DNA from: Verrucomicrobiales bacterium
GTDB lineage: Bacteria > Verrucomicrobiota > Verrucomicrobiia > Limisphaerales > UBA11320
Assembly: GCA_016793885.1 (NCBI GenBank)
Contig: JAEUHE010000136.1
Coordinates: 23,071-87,070, forward strand
Reading direction: 5' to 3'
Length of the DNA stretch: 64,000 nt
A program made the position numbers and the translations under genes. Shown one piece after another: positions 8,465-18,334 of this stretch. The notes under the pieces are model-generated. The model saw nothing but the letters and a program-made list of their open reading frames with translations. It was not told where the DNA came from and ran no database searches. Positions within the stretch are counted from its first letter, which is position 1. Each line of letters begins with the position of its first letter.

Positions 8465-10324
8465 TCAAGGTGATACTTCTTCTGGCGGGGACAGATCGAT
8501 GATCACGCCTTCGCCAATGTTGATCGTCGGTACGATATCCCAATTGTGGCCGTCGTAGCGCGAAGTCTCGTAGGTTCCGGTGTCGACTCTCAATCGCCGT
8601 ACCTGATCCCCTTCCTGAAAACGGAAGCCAGGAAGCACAGACGTGAGCAAGCCGGAGTAGGGGCCGGGCACTCCCAGAAAACGAAGGCCTCCCTGTGCGG
8701 TGCGCTCGGGCGTTGAGGCGGAGGAAAGCGGTCGGACTGTTCCGGACAAGGTCCAGGGGTAGGGCAGGCCTGGATTGTAGAGGTAGCCTCCCTCACCCGC
8801 CTGGAGAGGCATCGTGACATCCAGCCACTGTCCCCCGCTGAAATAGTTGGTGGCGGTGGCATCGGCAGCTGCATCCCATTTCAGAAGGTAGGTTCCGTCG
8901 GGAGGGTTGGGCAGAAGGTCGGAGAGGACTGGGACCTGAGCCGTGACGGGACAGCTGATGAGATTCCATCCGGTCCTGAGCATGAGGGTGATTCGCAGGT
9001 CCGAAGCGGGATCCTCATCTCCTGGTCGAAGGCCTTCATCCACGTTCTTGAGGGTCGACTCACGATCGGTCGTGCTTCGTTGCTCGCTGGTCCGAACCGG
9101 GGATGTGACCAGCACTTCACTCAGTGTTCGAACAATCAGCGGATCGGAGAATGACTGGTTTGCGCTGGAGTCTCTGGATCTTCCAATCAGGGTGTATGAC
9201 GTGTCGGAATTCAGGTTGGTGAGTATAACCAGGTGATTGGTCCGTGGAGTTGGGTTGAGCCAGCTAAACTTCGGCAGAGCGTCGCCAATGGTAAACTTTA
9301 GCTGGTCATCGGCTGGTTCATCCGTACTCCAGGAGACCGATATCGAGCTGGAGGTGACCTCGACCACGGTGAAGTTTGCAATGACGGGAGGGGTGGTGTC
9401 CGAGAGTAGGAGTGCTCGGATGATGGTGTCGCTCGAAGAGGTCAACTCCCCATCGAAGGCCGTTAACCTCAGGCGATAGAGCCCTGGGGACCCCAGTCGA
9501 ACGGAAGTAACCGCGAAGTTTGAATTCCCAAAAGTGACAGTGCCGGGTCCGCTGACCTTGGACCACCGCATGGCCAGGCGGCCGGGCGTTCGCGGCAGGC
9601 TATCGTCGGTGGCACGGCCGCGCAGCATGTAGTTGAGATTGGTTCGCACCGTCGTCCCTGCTCCCGCATCGACCACCGGCGCCAGGTTGGGCGGCGTGAC
9701 CTCGGCCTGAAAGCTTGTCGAGTTGGTGAGAATGAAGTCCGTCGCGAGCAGGGTGATGACCGAGGTTCCTCGTTGGTCGGGCTGTGGGGTCAGGCGGACG
9801 AAGCGATTGGATCCGGTCCCGCTCAGCGCGATGTTCGCGGGGGCGATCAAGTCCGGATTCGAGCTTTGGGCGAGCAGCACCCAGTTAGTGGACCCGTTGA
9901 GTCCAGAGAGCCAGAAGGGATAGGCTGGACTGGTGGTATTCTGCGCCATGTAAACGTTGGCGGCCCCGGGGGGTTGGGGGGGAGGGCCGGGGACTTCGAC
10001 CGAGACCTCGTTGGAGGACACACTTTCTTCGCCCGAGGCGGACACCGAGCTGGCCGTAAAGTAGTAGGTCATCCCTCCTTGGAGGTTTCTCAAGATAGCG
10101 CTGGTTCGAACGCCCACGTTGGTGCTGGCCACGTAGTGCCCGCTGGCTGTCCCATACCGGACCACATAGCTCGCCACCTCGGAGGCGTCTTGGGGTGGAT
10201 CCCAGGCCACGGCCACTTCGCCTGCCCACGTCTGGGGGAGCAGTGCGAACAGCATTGCGATCCAACAAGCTAGCGGCGCCATGAGGCGCGAGACTTGGGT
10301 TCGAATGTAGGGGCTCAATTCCAT
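8465..10324 (-). CDS. Secreted fibronectin type III protein
   Basis: About 619 residues. A signal peptide (LACWIAMLFALLPQTWAGE) leads into a fibronectin-III domain (VAVAWDPPQDASEVASYVVR to SNEVSVEVPG), a beta-rich region of Ig/cadherin type (around residues 130-305, with NLAPVVDAGAGTTV), a second Fn3-like domain (TTPPVIANFTVVEVTSSSIS onward), and a C-terminal module beginning GWNLISCPV with SDLLPNPPDGTYLLKWD, a layout I associate with Verrucomicrobia extracellular proteins. No catalytic motif is seen; adhesion or matrix function is inferred. I start at the ATG at 10324 since the longer open frame up to 10552 lacks a signal-like start; an ATG at 10282 is an alternative. It diverges from the next gene. 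Confidence 0.8.
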   Translation of the reverse strand: MELSPYIRTQVSRLMAPLACWIAMLFALLPQTWAGEVAVAWDPPQDASEVASYVVRYGTASGHYVASTNVGVRTSAILRNLQGGMTYYFTASSVSASGEESVSSNEVSVEVPGPPPQPPGAANVYMAQNTTSPAYPFWLSGLNGSTNWVLLAQSSNPDLIAPANIALSGTGSNRFVRLTPQPDQRGTSVITLLATDFILTNSTSFQAEVTPPNLAPVVDAGAGTTVRTNLNYMLRGRATDDSLPRTPGRLAMRWSKVSGPGTVTFGNSNFAVTSVRLGSPGLYRLRLTAFDGELTSSSDTIIRALLLSDTTPPVIANFTVVEVTSSSISVSWSTDEPADDQLKFTIGDALPKFSWLNPTPRTNHLVILTNLNSDTSYTLIGRSRDSSANQSFSDPLIVRTLSEVLVTSPVRTSEQRSTTDRESTLKNVDEGLRPGDEDPASDLRITLMLRTGWNLISCPVTAQVPVLSDLLPNPPDGTYLLKWDAAADATATNYFSGGQWLDVTMPLQAGEGGYLYNPGLPYPWTLSGTVRPLSSASTPERTAQGGLRFLGVPGPYSGLLTSVLPGFRFQEGDQVRRLRVDTGTYETSRYDGHNWDIVPTINIGEGVIIDLSPPEEVSP

Positions 10325-10563
10325 GGTTTCCGGTGCTTTGCTGGTTGAGCCAGCAAGAGTCTGCAGGACCCAAAAGCAACCCCTCTGCCAAGCTGCCTTT
10401 GGTGGAAATGGAGCGTCCGGTCGGCGGTTAACCCTTCCCACTAAAGGACAGAGGCATCTCAATTCTTGACGGTTCATCAAGGTTGCATTAGCGGTCCGCT
10501 GGGCCCAGGCTCCAACAGTCCCGTGGCCTTCTTCTTGCTCAGAGCGAATCAAGTTTACGATCG

Positions 10564-13500
10564 ATGCATGCCGTTTTAACCAGTTTCTCCAGAGTTCTCA
10601 TAAACATCTTACAGAAAGATGTTTGTGTGTGCTCGGTTGGTTCGTTCGGCGGGAAGACGAACCGGTGGCTCCTAGGCATCCTTGTCCGGGTGAGGGTCTG
10701 CTTGGTTGGAATGGTGCTGGTCTGGTTCGGCCTGGCATCTCCGGGTTGGGCGGCCGTGAACTCGCCGCCGGAGGCCCCTTCGCAACTGACCGTCTTGCCG
10801 GAGGCTGAATGGGATCGGCCGGTTCTTCGGCGCGTGCCGTTCTCCTCGGAGGCGGTAGCGGCTGGCGGCAACGTCGCCATTCCGGTCTCCTTGCGTGTGG
10901 CCGGTCTGTCGGGAGTGGTGTCGGCGAACATCGTGCTCACCAATCGGCTCGCGGGAGGGGGGGGATCGGTGTTACGTCAGGGCTCCAACGTGTTGTCGGG
11001 AGACTTGAGGGGGATGGTCGATTTCAGCGAGATAGTGGCTGTGCCGCCGGGTGCCAGGGCGGGCTGGTATGAGGTGTGGATTTCGCTGAGCGATCAGGGC
11101 GGCCTGCTCGACACGATTCCGAGCGCGGGTGTCACCCAGGTTGCTCCGGGCACTTTCGCTGTCGGCGAGGTCCTGGTTGAGCATGTCTTGCAGCGGAGAG
11201 GGGTTAGCATCTGGGGTTTCAATGAGCCCGCTGGCAGTTCGGAGTTTGTCGACATCTTTGCCCAGCGATGGCCCCTCTTTTTGACAGCGTCCACGCTCCC
11301 TGTGAGCGGTGTGGCTAGTCCATTCGGTCGGGCCTTGCGCTTTCCATCCACCACGCTGAGCCCACCCAGTGTCATCATTCCTTGGCAGAGCACTCCTGCT
11401 CCCCCCTTCACTCTTGGCTTTTGGTTTAATCTCGAAAAGGGGGCCAACCTAACCACGATTCTAGGCAGCGGGGTTTACGCGCGCAATGGGCTGAGGATGG
11501 GCCTTGTCACTCGCGGTTCCAATAAGCTCGCGGCCGCCTGGGCGAACCAGAGCGGTGGGACCTTGGAGCTCATCAGCACCAATAAGATCAAGACCAACGA
11601 GTGGCATCACCTGGCGCTCACCTTTGACGGCAGCGTGGGCGTTCTCTATGTCGATGGAGTTGCGGCTGCGCGGCAGACGGGCGCCGTCGTGGTTCCCGCG
11701 ACAAAGCCTCTGATGTTCCAGGGCGGCGCGATTACGAATGAGATGTCTTTTTCCGGCCTCGTGGACGAGCTTCTGGTGGCGTCGAGCGCGCTTTCAGGAA
11801 CGGAGATCTCCGAACTCGTTTCCAACTATCGGTCCTCTGGTTCGTTGCTTCCGAGTTCCCTCGGCGCGGCTCCGATCTTGCTGCCGATTCCCGATCAACG
11901 CGTGAGGGCGGGGCGGTTGCTCAGTCTGCGTATCCCGGTGTTTGACGGGGATTATGATTTGGGGCCGATTGCTTCCCCCGATCTGCCTGCGGGGGCTTTG
12001 ATTGATTCCGCCAAGCGGACCTTCCATTGGACCCCGGCGTTCACTCAGACCGGACTGCATCTGGTGACCATCCGAGCCACGGATCTGGCCGGGCGAGCCA
12101 GCGAGAGTCTGTTTGCGATCGATGTGCTTCCGGCCCCGGTGCCAGCAACCACCAATCTCTTTCTCTATTCTGTCCGTTCCACCAATTACCCGTCCCAGCA
12201 GCCACAGCTTACCCTCATCACGTCGGCCAACCTGGATGGCCTGCTCAAGGAAGGGGAACGGCTCGTTCTGGAACACGCCACCAATCCGGCGGCGCGCCTC
12301 CGGATCGTCTCGTCGCGTGGGGAGGAGATGTATCGCGGCGGCTACGGGCTGATGCCCCCGCTCCCCGCCGGCCACTATTTCATCGAAACCGAGGGCGACC
12401 GTCGTCACCTGATGGTCCTGCCGCGGGACTATCAGGGCTCGTCCTTCTTGGGGATCATGGCGGATCGGCCAGGCAGTCCGGAGCCGTTGGCACGAGCCGC
12501 GATTCTGCGGCCGGGGTGGCGGCGGCTAGGCACGGCTGTGAGTTGGGCGGACATTGAGCCCACCAAGGGCACCTATAACTGGACCGGATATGATCAATGG
12601 ATCGCCATCAATCGCACCAACGGCAGCAAGATTCTGATCATGCTGGTCGATGCGTTGCCGGTGTGGCTGAGGGGAGCGACGGAGGCCACCGTGATCACCG
12701 AGCTCAAGCGATACACGCGCGATTATGTGAGGCGCAACAAGACCAAGTTTGACGTGCTGGAGCCCTTCAACGAGCCATCGATGAGCCCCATCAAGCTGGG
12801 ATCGATTCGGGGCCTCACCAATGATTATCTTCTGGGCGCGCAGTTCCTGGCGCGAGCGTATGCGGAGGTCGCCACGGTGGTGAGGGCGGAGATGGGAACC
12901 AATGTTCAGTTGGCCGGCCCAACTTGGGAGAACATCGTGATGCCGTTTGACCGAATGCAGGCGGTCATGGGTGCGGCGGGGTTTGGAGGATCGGTGACCG
13001 CGGGTGATTTTCACGATTACGTGATGGGACGGCGCGCGCCGGATGGGAAGGAGCCGGGGTTCTACAATGTGCGGCAGTCGTCGGAAATCATGCGTCGGAA
13101 CAGTGGCGGGGCGCCGTTCTTTGTTTCCGAGATTGGATTACACGGCAAGTCAGCGCTGGGTTATCTGTCAGACCCGGTCGCGGTGGCGAACGAGCCTTAC
13201 GGGGAAACCGGCATTGGGTGGTATCTCGGGTTTCGGCGAACCCTGGTGTCGATGATCATGTATCACGGCGCTGGCGCGACCGCCGTGTCGGCTCACGATT
13301 TCAACATCGGCGCCGCTTTGGAGATGGGCGGCCTGGAACAGGCCCCCGGAGGAAAGACCCGTGGGTTTAAACCGCAGGCGACCGCCCATGTGATGATCAG
13401 CTACTGGCTGAACCAGAGTGTTCCGGTGGTGCAAGGATCCAAGGAAGATCGGCTGTTTGTGTATTCGATTCAGCGTCCCGGGGGTGAAAGCTTGGTGTTT

Positions 13501-14511
13501 GCCTGGACCCCGGAATCTACCACGATGCCCATGGATCCGGTCAGGACTGATAGTTTGATCCAGTCGGGAGCGGTTCAAGTTCACGATATTTTTGGGCGAG
13601 GTTTTGTGCCATCGTCCTTCGGAGAGGAGCCGATTCTGTTTCGGTCGTCGACGCTTAGTCCGACGGCGTTGGCTGGGGCGGTTTTGGGGTTGGAGACCGC
13701 ATCCTGCGATGAGGTAATCGATCGGCCCGCTGAGGAGTGTGATTGCAACAATTTGGACAATCAGACCTGCGGCTCGCTTGGGTATGGGACGGGGACCCTT
13801 GGTTGTGTGAGCAATCGCTTCGATTTTGCCGGCTGCCAGTTCTCGCATCCGCAGACGCTGCTGACGGCGCATTTCCCTCTCAACGAGCTGTCGGGCACCG
13901 CCATTCAGGACCTCTCTTCGCGTCAGGCGGTGGCCAGGCTTTACACACCGAATGTGTCCAAGAGCTGGGTGAACTCCTCCCGGGGTCGGGTGCTGCATCT
14001 GGATGGGTTTGTGACGAACGTGCCCGTCGAGTTTCTAGTGATCTCCAATCGGAGCTACCAGGTGCTCCCGGGTTCTGGGGCGCCCTTCACGATCTCGATG
14101 TGGGTGAACGTGAGATCCAGGCCGTCCACCAACTGGGTCAGCATCATGGGTTGTGACCGCTACGACATTAGTGGGTTTCGGATGTGTGTGTTGAACACGG
14201 GGCAGGTGGGGTGGTGGACATCGCAGGGGCAGGGAAACATCGACCTGATCTCTCCCTCGGTCCTGTCCACGAATGCCTGGCATCATTTGGCAGTGACCTA
14301 TCACACCGGGGGCGCCAAGCTTTACGTGGATGGCGCGTTAGCAGCCGAGACAGTGAACAACGTCTATTTGCCCTCGGGCACGGACATCTTTGTGGGGCAT
14401 GGCATGACCGGGTCAAACATCTATCCGTTGAACGGAGAGGTGGACGACATCCGGTTTTATTCGCGCGTGTTGAGTGCGCTTGAGATTGCTCGCCTCGCGG
14501 CCGGCCCCTGA
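10564..14511 (+). CDS. Giant secreted LamG / TIM-barrel glycoside hydrolase-like protein
   Basis: 1315 residues. A hydrophobic signal region (LVGMVLVWFGLASPGWA, about residues 48-64) is followed by a LamG-like domain (about 215-420), a putative Ig domain (PIPDQRVRAGRLLSLRIPV, about 435-525), and a clan-A-like barrel (about 625-1010) with WRRLGTAVSWADIEPTKGTY, an acid/base-type EPFNEPS near 732 and a nucleophile-type FVSEIGLHG near 853. GH39/GH5-like enzymes share this plan. A short Cys-rich stretch near 1047-1095 (EECDCNNLDNQTCGSLGYG) precedes a second LamG domain (about 1098-1315). It is probably secreted and acts on or binds polysaccharide. The true start may lie downstream of 10564 since the first 45 residues are unusual for a signal peptide. 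Confidence 0.8.
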   Translation: MHAVLTSFSRVLINILQKDVCVCSVGSFGGKTNRWLLGILVRVRVCLVGMVLVWFGLASPGWAAVNSPPEAPSQLTVLPEAEWDRPVLRRVPFSSEAVAAGGNVAIPVSLRVAGLSGVVSANIVLTNRLAGGGGSVLRQGSNVLSGDLRGMVDFSEIVAVPPGARAGWYEVWISLSDQGGLLDTIPSAGVTQVAPGTFAVGEVLVEHVLQRRGVSIWGFNEPAGSSEFVDIFAQRWPLFLTASTLPVSGVASPFGRALRFPSTTLSPPSVIIPWQSTPAPPFTLGFWFNLEKGANLTTILGSGVYARNGLRMGLVTRGSNKLAAAWANQSGGTLELISTNKIKTNEWHHLALTFDGSVGVLYVDGVAAARQTGAVVVPATKPLMFQGGAITNEMSFSGLVDELLVASSALSGTEISELVSNYRSSGSLLPSSLGAAPILLPIPDQRVRAGRLLSLRIPVFDGDYDLGPIASPDLPAGALIDSAKRTFHWTPAFTQTGLHLVTIRATDLAGRASESLFAIDVLPAPVPATTNLFLYSVRSTNYPSQQPQLTLITSANLDGLLKEGERLVLEHATNPAARLRIVSSRGEEMYRGGYGLMPPLPAGHYFIETEGDRRHLMVLPRDYQGSSFLGIMADRPGSPEPLARAAILRPGWRRLGTAVSWADIEPTKGTYNWTGYDQWIAINRTNGSKILIMLVDALPVWLRGATEATVITELKRYTRDYVRRNKTKFDVLEPFNEPSMSPIKLGSIRGLTNDYLLGAQFLARAYAEVATVVRAEMGTNVQLAGPTWENIVMPFDRMQAVMGAAGFGGSVTAGDFHDYVMGRRAPDGKEPGFYNVRQSSEIMRRNSGGAPFFVSEIGLHGKSALGYLSDPVAVANEPYGETGIGWYLGFRRTLVSMIMYHGAGATAVSAHDFNIGAALEMGGLEQAPGGKTRGFKPQATAHVMISYWLNQSVPVVQGSKEDRLFVYSIQRPGGESLVFAWTPESTTMPMDPVRTDSLIQSGAVQVHDIFGRGFVPSSFGEEPILFRSSTLSPTALAGAVLGLETASCDEVIDRPAEECDCNNLDNQTCGSLGYGTGTLGCVSNRFDFAGCQFSHPQTLLTAHFPLNELSGTAIQDLSSRQAVARLYTPNVSKSWVNSSRGRVLHLDGFVTNVPVEFLVISNRSYQVLPGSGAPFTISMWVNVRSRPSTNWVSIMGCDRYDISGFRMCVLNTGQVGWWTSQGQGNIDLISPSVLSTNAWHHLAVTYHTGGAKLYVDGALAAETVNNVYLPSGTDIFVGHGMTGSNIYPLNGEVDDIRFYSRVLSALEIARLAAGP

Positions 14512-14632
14512 GGGACCTTCCGAGTCACTTCGCCATCGGGGGGAAATTCGTCATCGCGTTTCCTACAGGAGCAAGGCTCCGGTTCTCCTCATTTCCCTTT
14601 TCTCCGCGCGATGAAACCCTAGACTCCCGCCC

Positions 14633-17029
14633 GTGAATCTCATTCGTCCTTTGATTTGGCTCGGGGTTGCGGGCCTGGGTGCCTTTGGCTACTGGATGAT
14701 CGCCTCGCAACGAGGGGAGCAGACCAACTCGGCCTACCTGCTCATTGCCGCCCTCTGCACCTATGCGTTGGGATACCGATTCTATTCCAAGTGGATTGCT
14801 GCGCAGGTTCTGACCTTGAACAACCGCCGGGCTACGCCCTGTGAAGTTCACGAGGACGGCAAAGATTTTGTCAGGACGAACAAGTGGATCGTCTTCGGGC
14901 ATCATTTTGCCGCGATTTCGGGTCCCGGCCCGTTGGTGGGGCCGGTGTTGGCCGCTCAGTTTGGGTATCTGCCCGGGACCCTTTGGATTTTGATCGGCGT
15001 GGTGCTGGGAGGCGCGGTTCAGGACTTTGTCATTCTGTTCGGGTCGATGCGCCGCGATGGCAAGTCTCTGGCTCAGATGGTGCGAGAGGAATTGAATCCG
15101 ACGGCGGGAACCATCGGATTGGTGGCGATCGTCTCGATCATGATCATCCTGCTGGCGGTGCTGGCGCTGGTGGTGGTGAATGCGCTGGCCGAGTCGCCCT
15201 GGGGGGTATTTACGGTGGGAGCCACGATTCCGATTGCGCTGTTCATGGGTGGATACCTGCGCTTTTGGCGTGTCGGGAAAGTTTTGGAAATCTCAGTCAT
15301 CGGTGTTCTGCTGCTGTTGGTGGCGGTTTGGGGGGGGCAGTTTGTCCATGAGCATCCGGACTGGGCCAAGCTATTCACCCTAACTCGCGAGAAGTTGGCG
15401 TGGTCGATCATTCTCTATGGGTTAGCGGCCAGCGTTCTGCCGGTTTGGCTCCTGCTGGCACCGCGGGACTACCTGAGCACGTTCATGAAGCTCGGAACCA
15501 TCGTCGCCTTGGCGCTGGGCGTGCTGCTGGTACTTCCGGATCTCCAAATGCCGGCTGTCAGCAAGTTCGTTGACGGATCGGGTTTGGTTGTTCCCGGGGC
15601 CCTCTTTCCTTTCTGTTTTATTACGATCGCGTGTGGAGCGATCAGCGGCTTCCACACCCTGATTTCCAGCGGTATCACTCCCAAGATCATTACTCGAGAA
15701 AACTACACTCGGCCCATCGGTTATGGGGCGATGCTGCTCGAGTCGCTCGTGGCGATCATGGCCATGATCGCGGCCTGCACGCTCGACCCCGGAGTCTACC
15801 TGAGCATGAACGTCACGGGCTCTAAGGCCGAGGTGGTGCAGAAGGTTGAAGCCTCGGGGCTGAAGTGGTGGGCGCCCGATCCCGCGGCTCCCGGCAAGTT
15901 CACGCAATCCGACGTGAAGGTATCCATTGAGTCGATGGACTCTTTGGCGAAAGAGATGGGAGAAACGACCCTGTTTGGGCGGACGGGTGGGGCGGCGACC
16001 CTGGCGGTGGGCATGGCCAATATTTTCTCCAAGGTGACCCAGGGGCGTTGGCTGGACCTGTGGTATCATTTTGCGCTGATGTTCGAGGCCCTCTTTATCC
16101 TCACCACTCTCGACGCCGGGACTCGGGTTGGGCGGTATCTCCTTCAGGACTCGCTGGGTCATCTGTGGAAGCCTTTGGGTGACATGAGAAGCATCTTTGC
16201 GAATGTGGTGGCCAGCTTATTGGTGGTGAGCGGGTGGGGCTTTTTTCTGATCGCGGGCGTGCGGGATCCTGATGGCGGGGTGAAGGCTCTGTGGCCGATC
16301 TTTGGAATCGCGAACCAGCTCCTGGCGAGCATCGCGCTCTGCCTGGCGACCACCATTCTGTTGAAGATGCAGCTTTCGGCCGGTGCGGGCTCCGGACGTC
16401 CCCGGTTGGCGCTGGTGACCCTGATTCCCTTGGTTTGGCTGCTGTCGGTCACCATGACCGCCGGCTATCAGAAGATTTTCCACGACAGTCCCCGTATCGG
16501 GTTCCTGGCTGCGATCCGAGCTCAGGATGTCAAAATCGCGGCTTTGGAGCAGCAGCTGTCCGCGATGCCGTCGGGCGCGGAGGGGGCGGGGTTGGCCCCG
16601 CTGACCAAGTCCTTAAAAGACGCCCGGACGGTTCGGTTTAACAATCGCATCGACACCGTGGTGACTGCGACCTTCCTGCTTTTGGTGGTGGCGATCGTGG
16701 TGATCAGCGTGCGTGAATGGGTATTGTTGCTGGCGCGCCGTCGATCGGCGGTGCTGCGTGAGACCGAGCCGGTCTGGCTTTCGGACTCGGCCTTGGTGGA
16801 GCCACGGGCTCCGAGTGTGTTGGGCGTTGTGGCTCTGGGTTGTTCCTTGGCGAAGGAGCTTTCAGGTGAGGCGGCGATCGATCGCGCGGAGACTCGGCTG
16901 GTGAGTTGCTGCGTGGAGCCCCGGAAAGCCGGCCAACCGGCGGAGGTAGCAGAATCAGAATCCGCCCGCTCTCAGGCTTACCGTCAAGCCCTGGAGGAGA
17001 AGTATCGTAAAATCAACCGCTGCTGCTAG
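14633..17029 (+). CDS. cstA: Carbon starvation protein CstA (peptide/pyruvate transporter)
   Basis: 798 residues, starting at GTG 14633 (MNLIRPLIWLGVAGLGAFGY). The CstA hallmark block NNRRATPCEVHEDGKDFVRT is followed by FGHHFAAISGPGPLVGPVLA, GGAVQDFVILFGSMRRDG, ISGFHTLISSGITPKI and TLDAGTRVGRYLLQD. About 16-18 hydrophobic segments indicate an inner-membrane transporter. The family imports peptides in starved enterobacteria and pyruvate in some relatives, so the substrate here is uncertain. A hydrophilic insert of about 70 residues lies in the middle (near 395-460), and the C-terminal tail ends in a charged segment with CC. It precedes nadD by 13 bases on the same strand, so they could be co-transcribed. 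Confidence 0.96.
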   Translation: MNLIRPLIWLGVAGLGAFGYWMIASQRGEQTNSAYLLIAALCTYALGYRFYSKWIAAQVLTLNNRRATPCEVHEDGKDFVRTNKWIVFGHHFAAISGPGPLVGPVLAAQFGYLPGTLWILIGVVLGGAVQDFVILFGSMRRDGKSLAQMVREELNPTAGTIGLVAIVSIMIILLAVLALVVVNALAESPWGVFTVGATIPIALFMGGYLRFWRVGKVLEISVIGVLLLLVAVWGGQFVHEHPDWAKLFTLTREKLAWSIILYGLAASVLPVWLLLAPRDYLSTFMKLGTIVALALGVLLVLPDLQMPAVSKFVDGSGLVVPGALFPFCFITIACGAISGFHTLISSGITPKIITRENYTRPIGYGAMLLESLVAIMAMIAACTLDPGVYLSMNVTGSKAEVVQKVEASGLKWWAPDPAAPGKFTQSDVKVSIESMDSLAKEMGETTLFGRTGGAATLAVGMANIFSKVTQGRWLDLWYHFALMFEALFILTTLDAGTRVGRYLLQDSLGHLWKPLGDMRSIFANVVASLLVVSGWGFFLIAGVRDPDGGVKALWPIFGIANQLLASIALCLATTILLKMQLSAGAGSGRPRLALVTLIPLVWLLSVTMTAGYQKIFHDSPRIGFLAAIRAQDVKIAALEQQLSAMPSGAEGAGLAPLTKSLKDARTVRFNNRIDTVVTATFLLLVVAIVVISVREWVLLLARRRSAVLRETEPVWLSDSALVEPRAPSVLGVVALGCSLAKELSGEAAIDRAETRLVSCCVEPRKAGQPAEVAESESARSQAYRQALEEKYRKINRCC

Positions 17030-17042
17030 CGAGTGCCGACTG

Positions 17043-17666
17043 ATGAACGAAGGCCCCTCAGATATACCCAACCCACCGTCGTCCCAGTCCACACCGGGGA
17101 TCGGCCTTTATGGTGGGTCCTTTGATCCGATTCACCTGGGTCATCTTTTGGTGGCGCAGGCCGCCTGGGAGGAGCTACGGCTGTCACGGTTGTTCTTCAT
17201 TCCGGCCGCGCAGTCTCCCTTCAAGCCGATGCAGCCTCCCACTCCAGCCTCGGAGCGCCTGCGCTTGCTGCGGCTGGCTTTGGCGGGAGGAACAGGCTAC
17301 GAAATTGATGATCAGGAGACGCGCCGAGGAGGGATTTCCTACACCATCGATACCGTTCGTGACTATGGTCGGCGGTTTCCCGGCCACCTCCTGTATTACC
17401 TGATTGGGGCGGATCATGTCTCGACCCTGCCCAAATGGCGGGAAGCGGGGGCGTTGGCGGAGGCGGTGACTTTTGTCGTGATCCCCCGGCCTGGTGAGCC
17501 GCCGCATGTGCCGCCGTCGCCCTTCCGGTTTCACTCCCTGGCCGGGTTCCCTTTGGGAGTCTCTTCCTCCCAAATCCGCGAGCGTGTCCGGACCGGCAAG
17601 TCCATCCGCCATCTGGTCCCTGAGACCGTGGCGGAAGCGATTCGCAACAATCGTCTTTATCTTTAG
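17043..17666 (+). CDS. nadD: Nicotinate-nucleotide adenylyltransferase
   Basis: 207 residues of the nucleotidyltransferase fold. GLYGGSFDPIHLGHL near residue 21 carries the GxFDPxHxGH nucleotide-binding motif, and SSSQIRERV near 177 the ISSTxIR-like motif binding ATP phosphates. It transfers AMP from ATP to nicotinate mononucleotide in NAD synthesis, in the cytoplasm. Length matches the family. It lies between cstA and rsfS; the nadD-rsfS order (26-base gap) is common in bacteria and strengthens both calls. Confidence 0.97.
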   Translation: MNEGPSDIPNPPSSQSTPGIGLYGGSFDPIHLGHLLVAQAAWEELRLSRLFFIPAAQSPFKPMQPPTPASERLRLLRLALAGGTGYEIDDQETRRGGISYTIDTVRDYGRRFPGHLLYYLIGADHVSTLPKWREAGALAEAVTFVVIPRPGEPPHVPPSPFRFHSLAGFPLGVSSSQIRERVRTGKSIRHLVPETVAEAIRNNRLYL

Positions 17667-17692
17667 CCGAGAACCGGGCAAGCATTGGGTCG

Positions 17693-18058
17693 ATGGATGC
17701 AAAGAAACTGGCCCTGCTGTGCCGCGACCTGGCAGATAATAAAAAGGCCGAAGATATCGTGATTTTGAACGTTCGGGAGTTGTCCTCGATCGCCGACTAT
17801 TTTGTGATCTGCTCGGGGACGAGTGAGCCGCATTTGCGTGCGATCGTGGAAGAGATCAGCTCGGGACTGGAGGCGGGGCATGGTGTGGAGCCTCGCGCCA
17901 AGGACGGCAGCCTATCCAGCGGCTGGCTGGTGCTGGACCTTTTCGACGTCATTGTTCATGTCATGCACCGGGATTCCCGGTTGCGTTTTGACCTGGAAAA
18001 CTTGTGGGGAGACGCTCCCCGTCTGAAGGTGAAAAAGCCCCGCAAGAAGGCGGATTAG
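17693..18058 (+). CDS. rsfS: Ribosome silencing factor RsfS
   Basis: 121 residues of the Iojap/RsfS family: KAEDIVILNVRELSSIADYF, VICSGTSEPHLRAI, WLVLDLFDVIVHVMHRDSR and FDLENLWGDAP. RsfS binds ribosomal protein uL14 and prevents subunit joining when nutrients are scarce. It is full length and cytoplasmic, directly downstream of nadD. Its stop overlaps that of the convergent PUR-alpha-like gene by four bases. Confidence 0.97.
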   Translation: MDAKKLALLCRDLADNKKAEDIVILNVRELSSIADYFVICSGTSEPHLRAIVEEISSGLEAGHGVEPRAKDGSLSSGWLVLDLFDVIVHVMHRDSRLRFDLENLWGDAPRLKVKKPRKKAD

Positions 18059-18321
18059 CCGTTAGCTTTCACCATTTCATCGACCAGCTTCTTGAACTCG
18101 GCCAGGCCGGTCGCCGGGACGATGATGGTATCCCTGCGGCCGTTGACGTCCTCGGTGATTCGGAGGAATCGTCCGCGGGGATTTTGCTTCAAGGACAGGA
18201 CGAACGTCTTCCGCTCGATCTGTACCTTTTCCGTCTTTAGCGTTTCCTCATTGGCAGGGGGACGGGGTCCCGCGTTGCCGTAGGAAGACTGCCCATAGGA
18301 ACTAGCAGCGTCATTAGCCAT
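18055..18321 (-). CDS. PUR-alpha-like nucleic-acid-binding protein (DUF3276)
   Basis: 88 residues. A Gly/Ser/Tyr-rich flexible N-terminus (about 25 residues) precedes a single PUR-type repeat: ERKTFVLSLKQNPRGRFLRI, TEDVNGRRDTIIVPATGLAE, FKKLVDEMV. This matches the short bacterial PUR-alpha relatives found in Bacteroidota, Spirochaetota and Verrucomicrobiota, which bind single-stranded DNA or RNA, probably as dimers. Its cellular role is not established. A plausible ribosome-binding site GGAAGG lies just upstream of the ATG, and a perfect 9-bp hairpin at 18335-18358 sits in the leader, a candidate self-control site. Confidence 0.9.
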   Translation of the reverse strand: MANDAASSYGQSSYGNAGPRPPANEETLKTEKVQIERKTFVLSLKQNPRGRFLRITEDVNGRRDTIIVPATGLAEFKKLVDEMVKANG

Positions 18322-18334
18322 CTTTCACCTTCCC

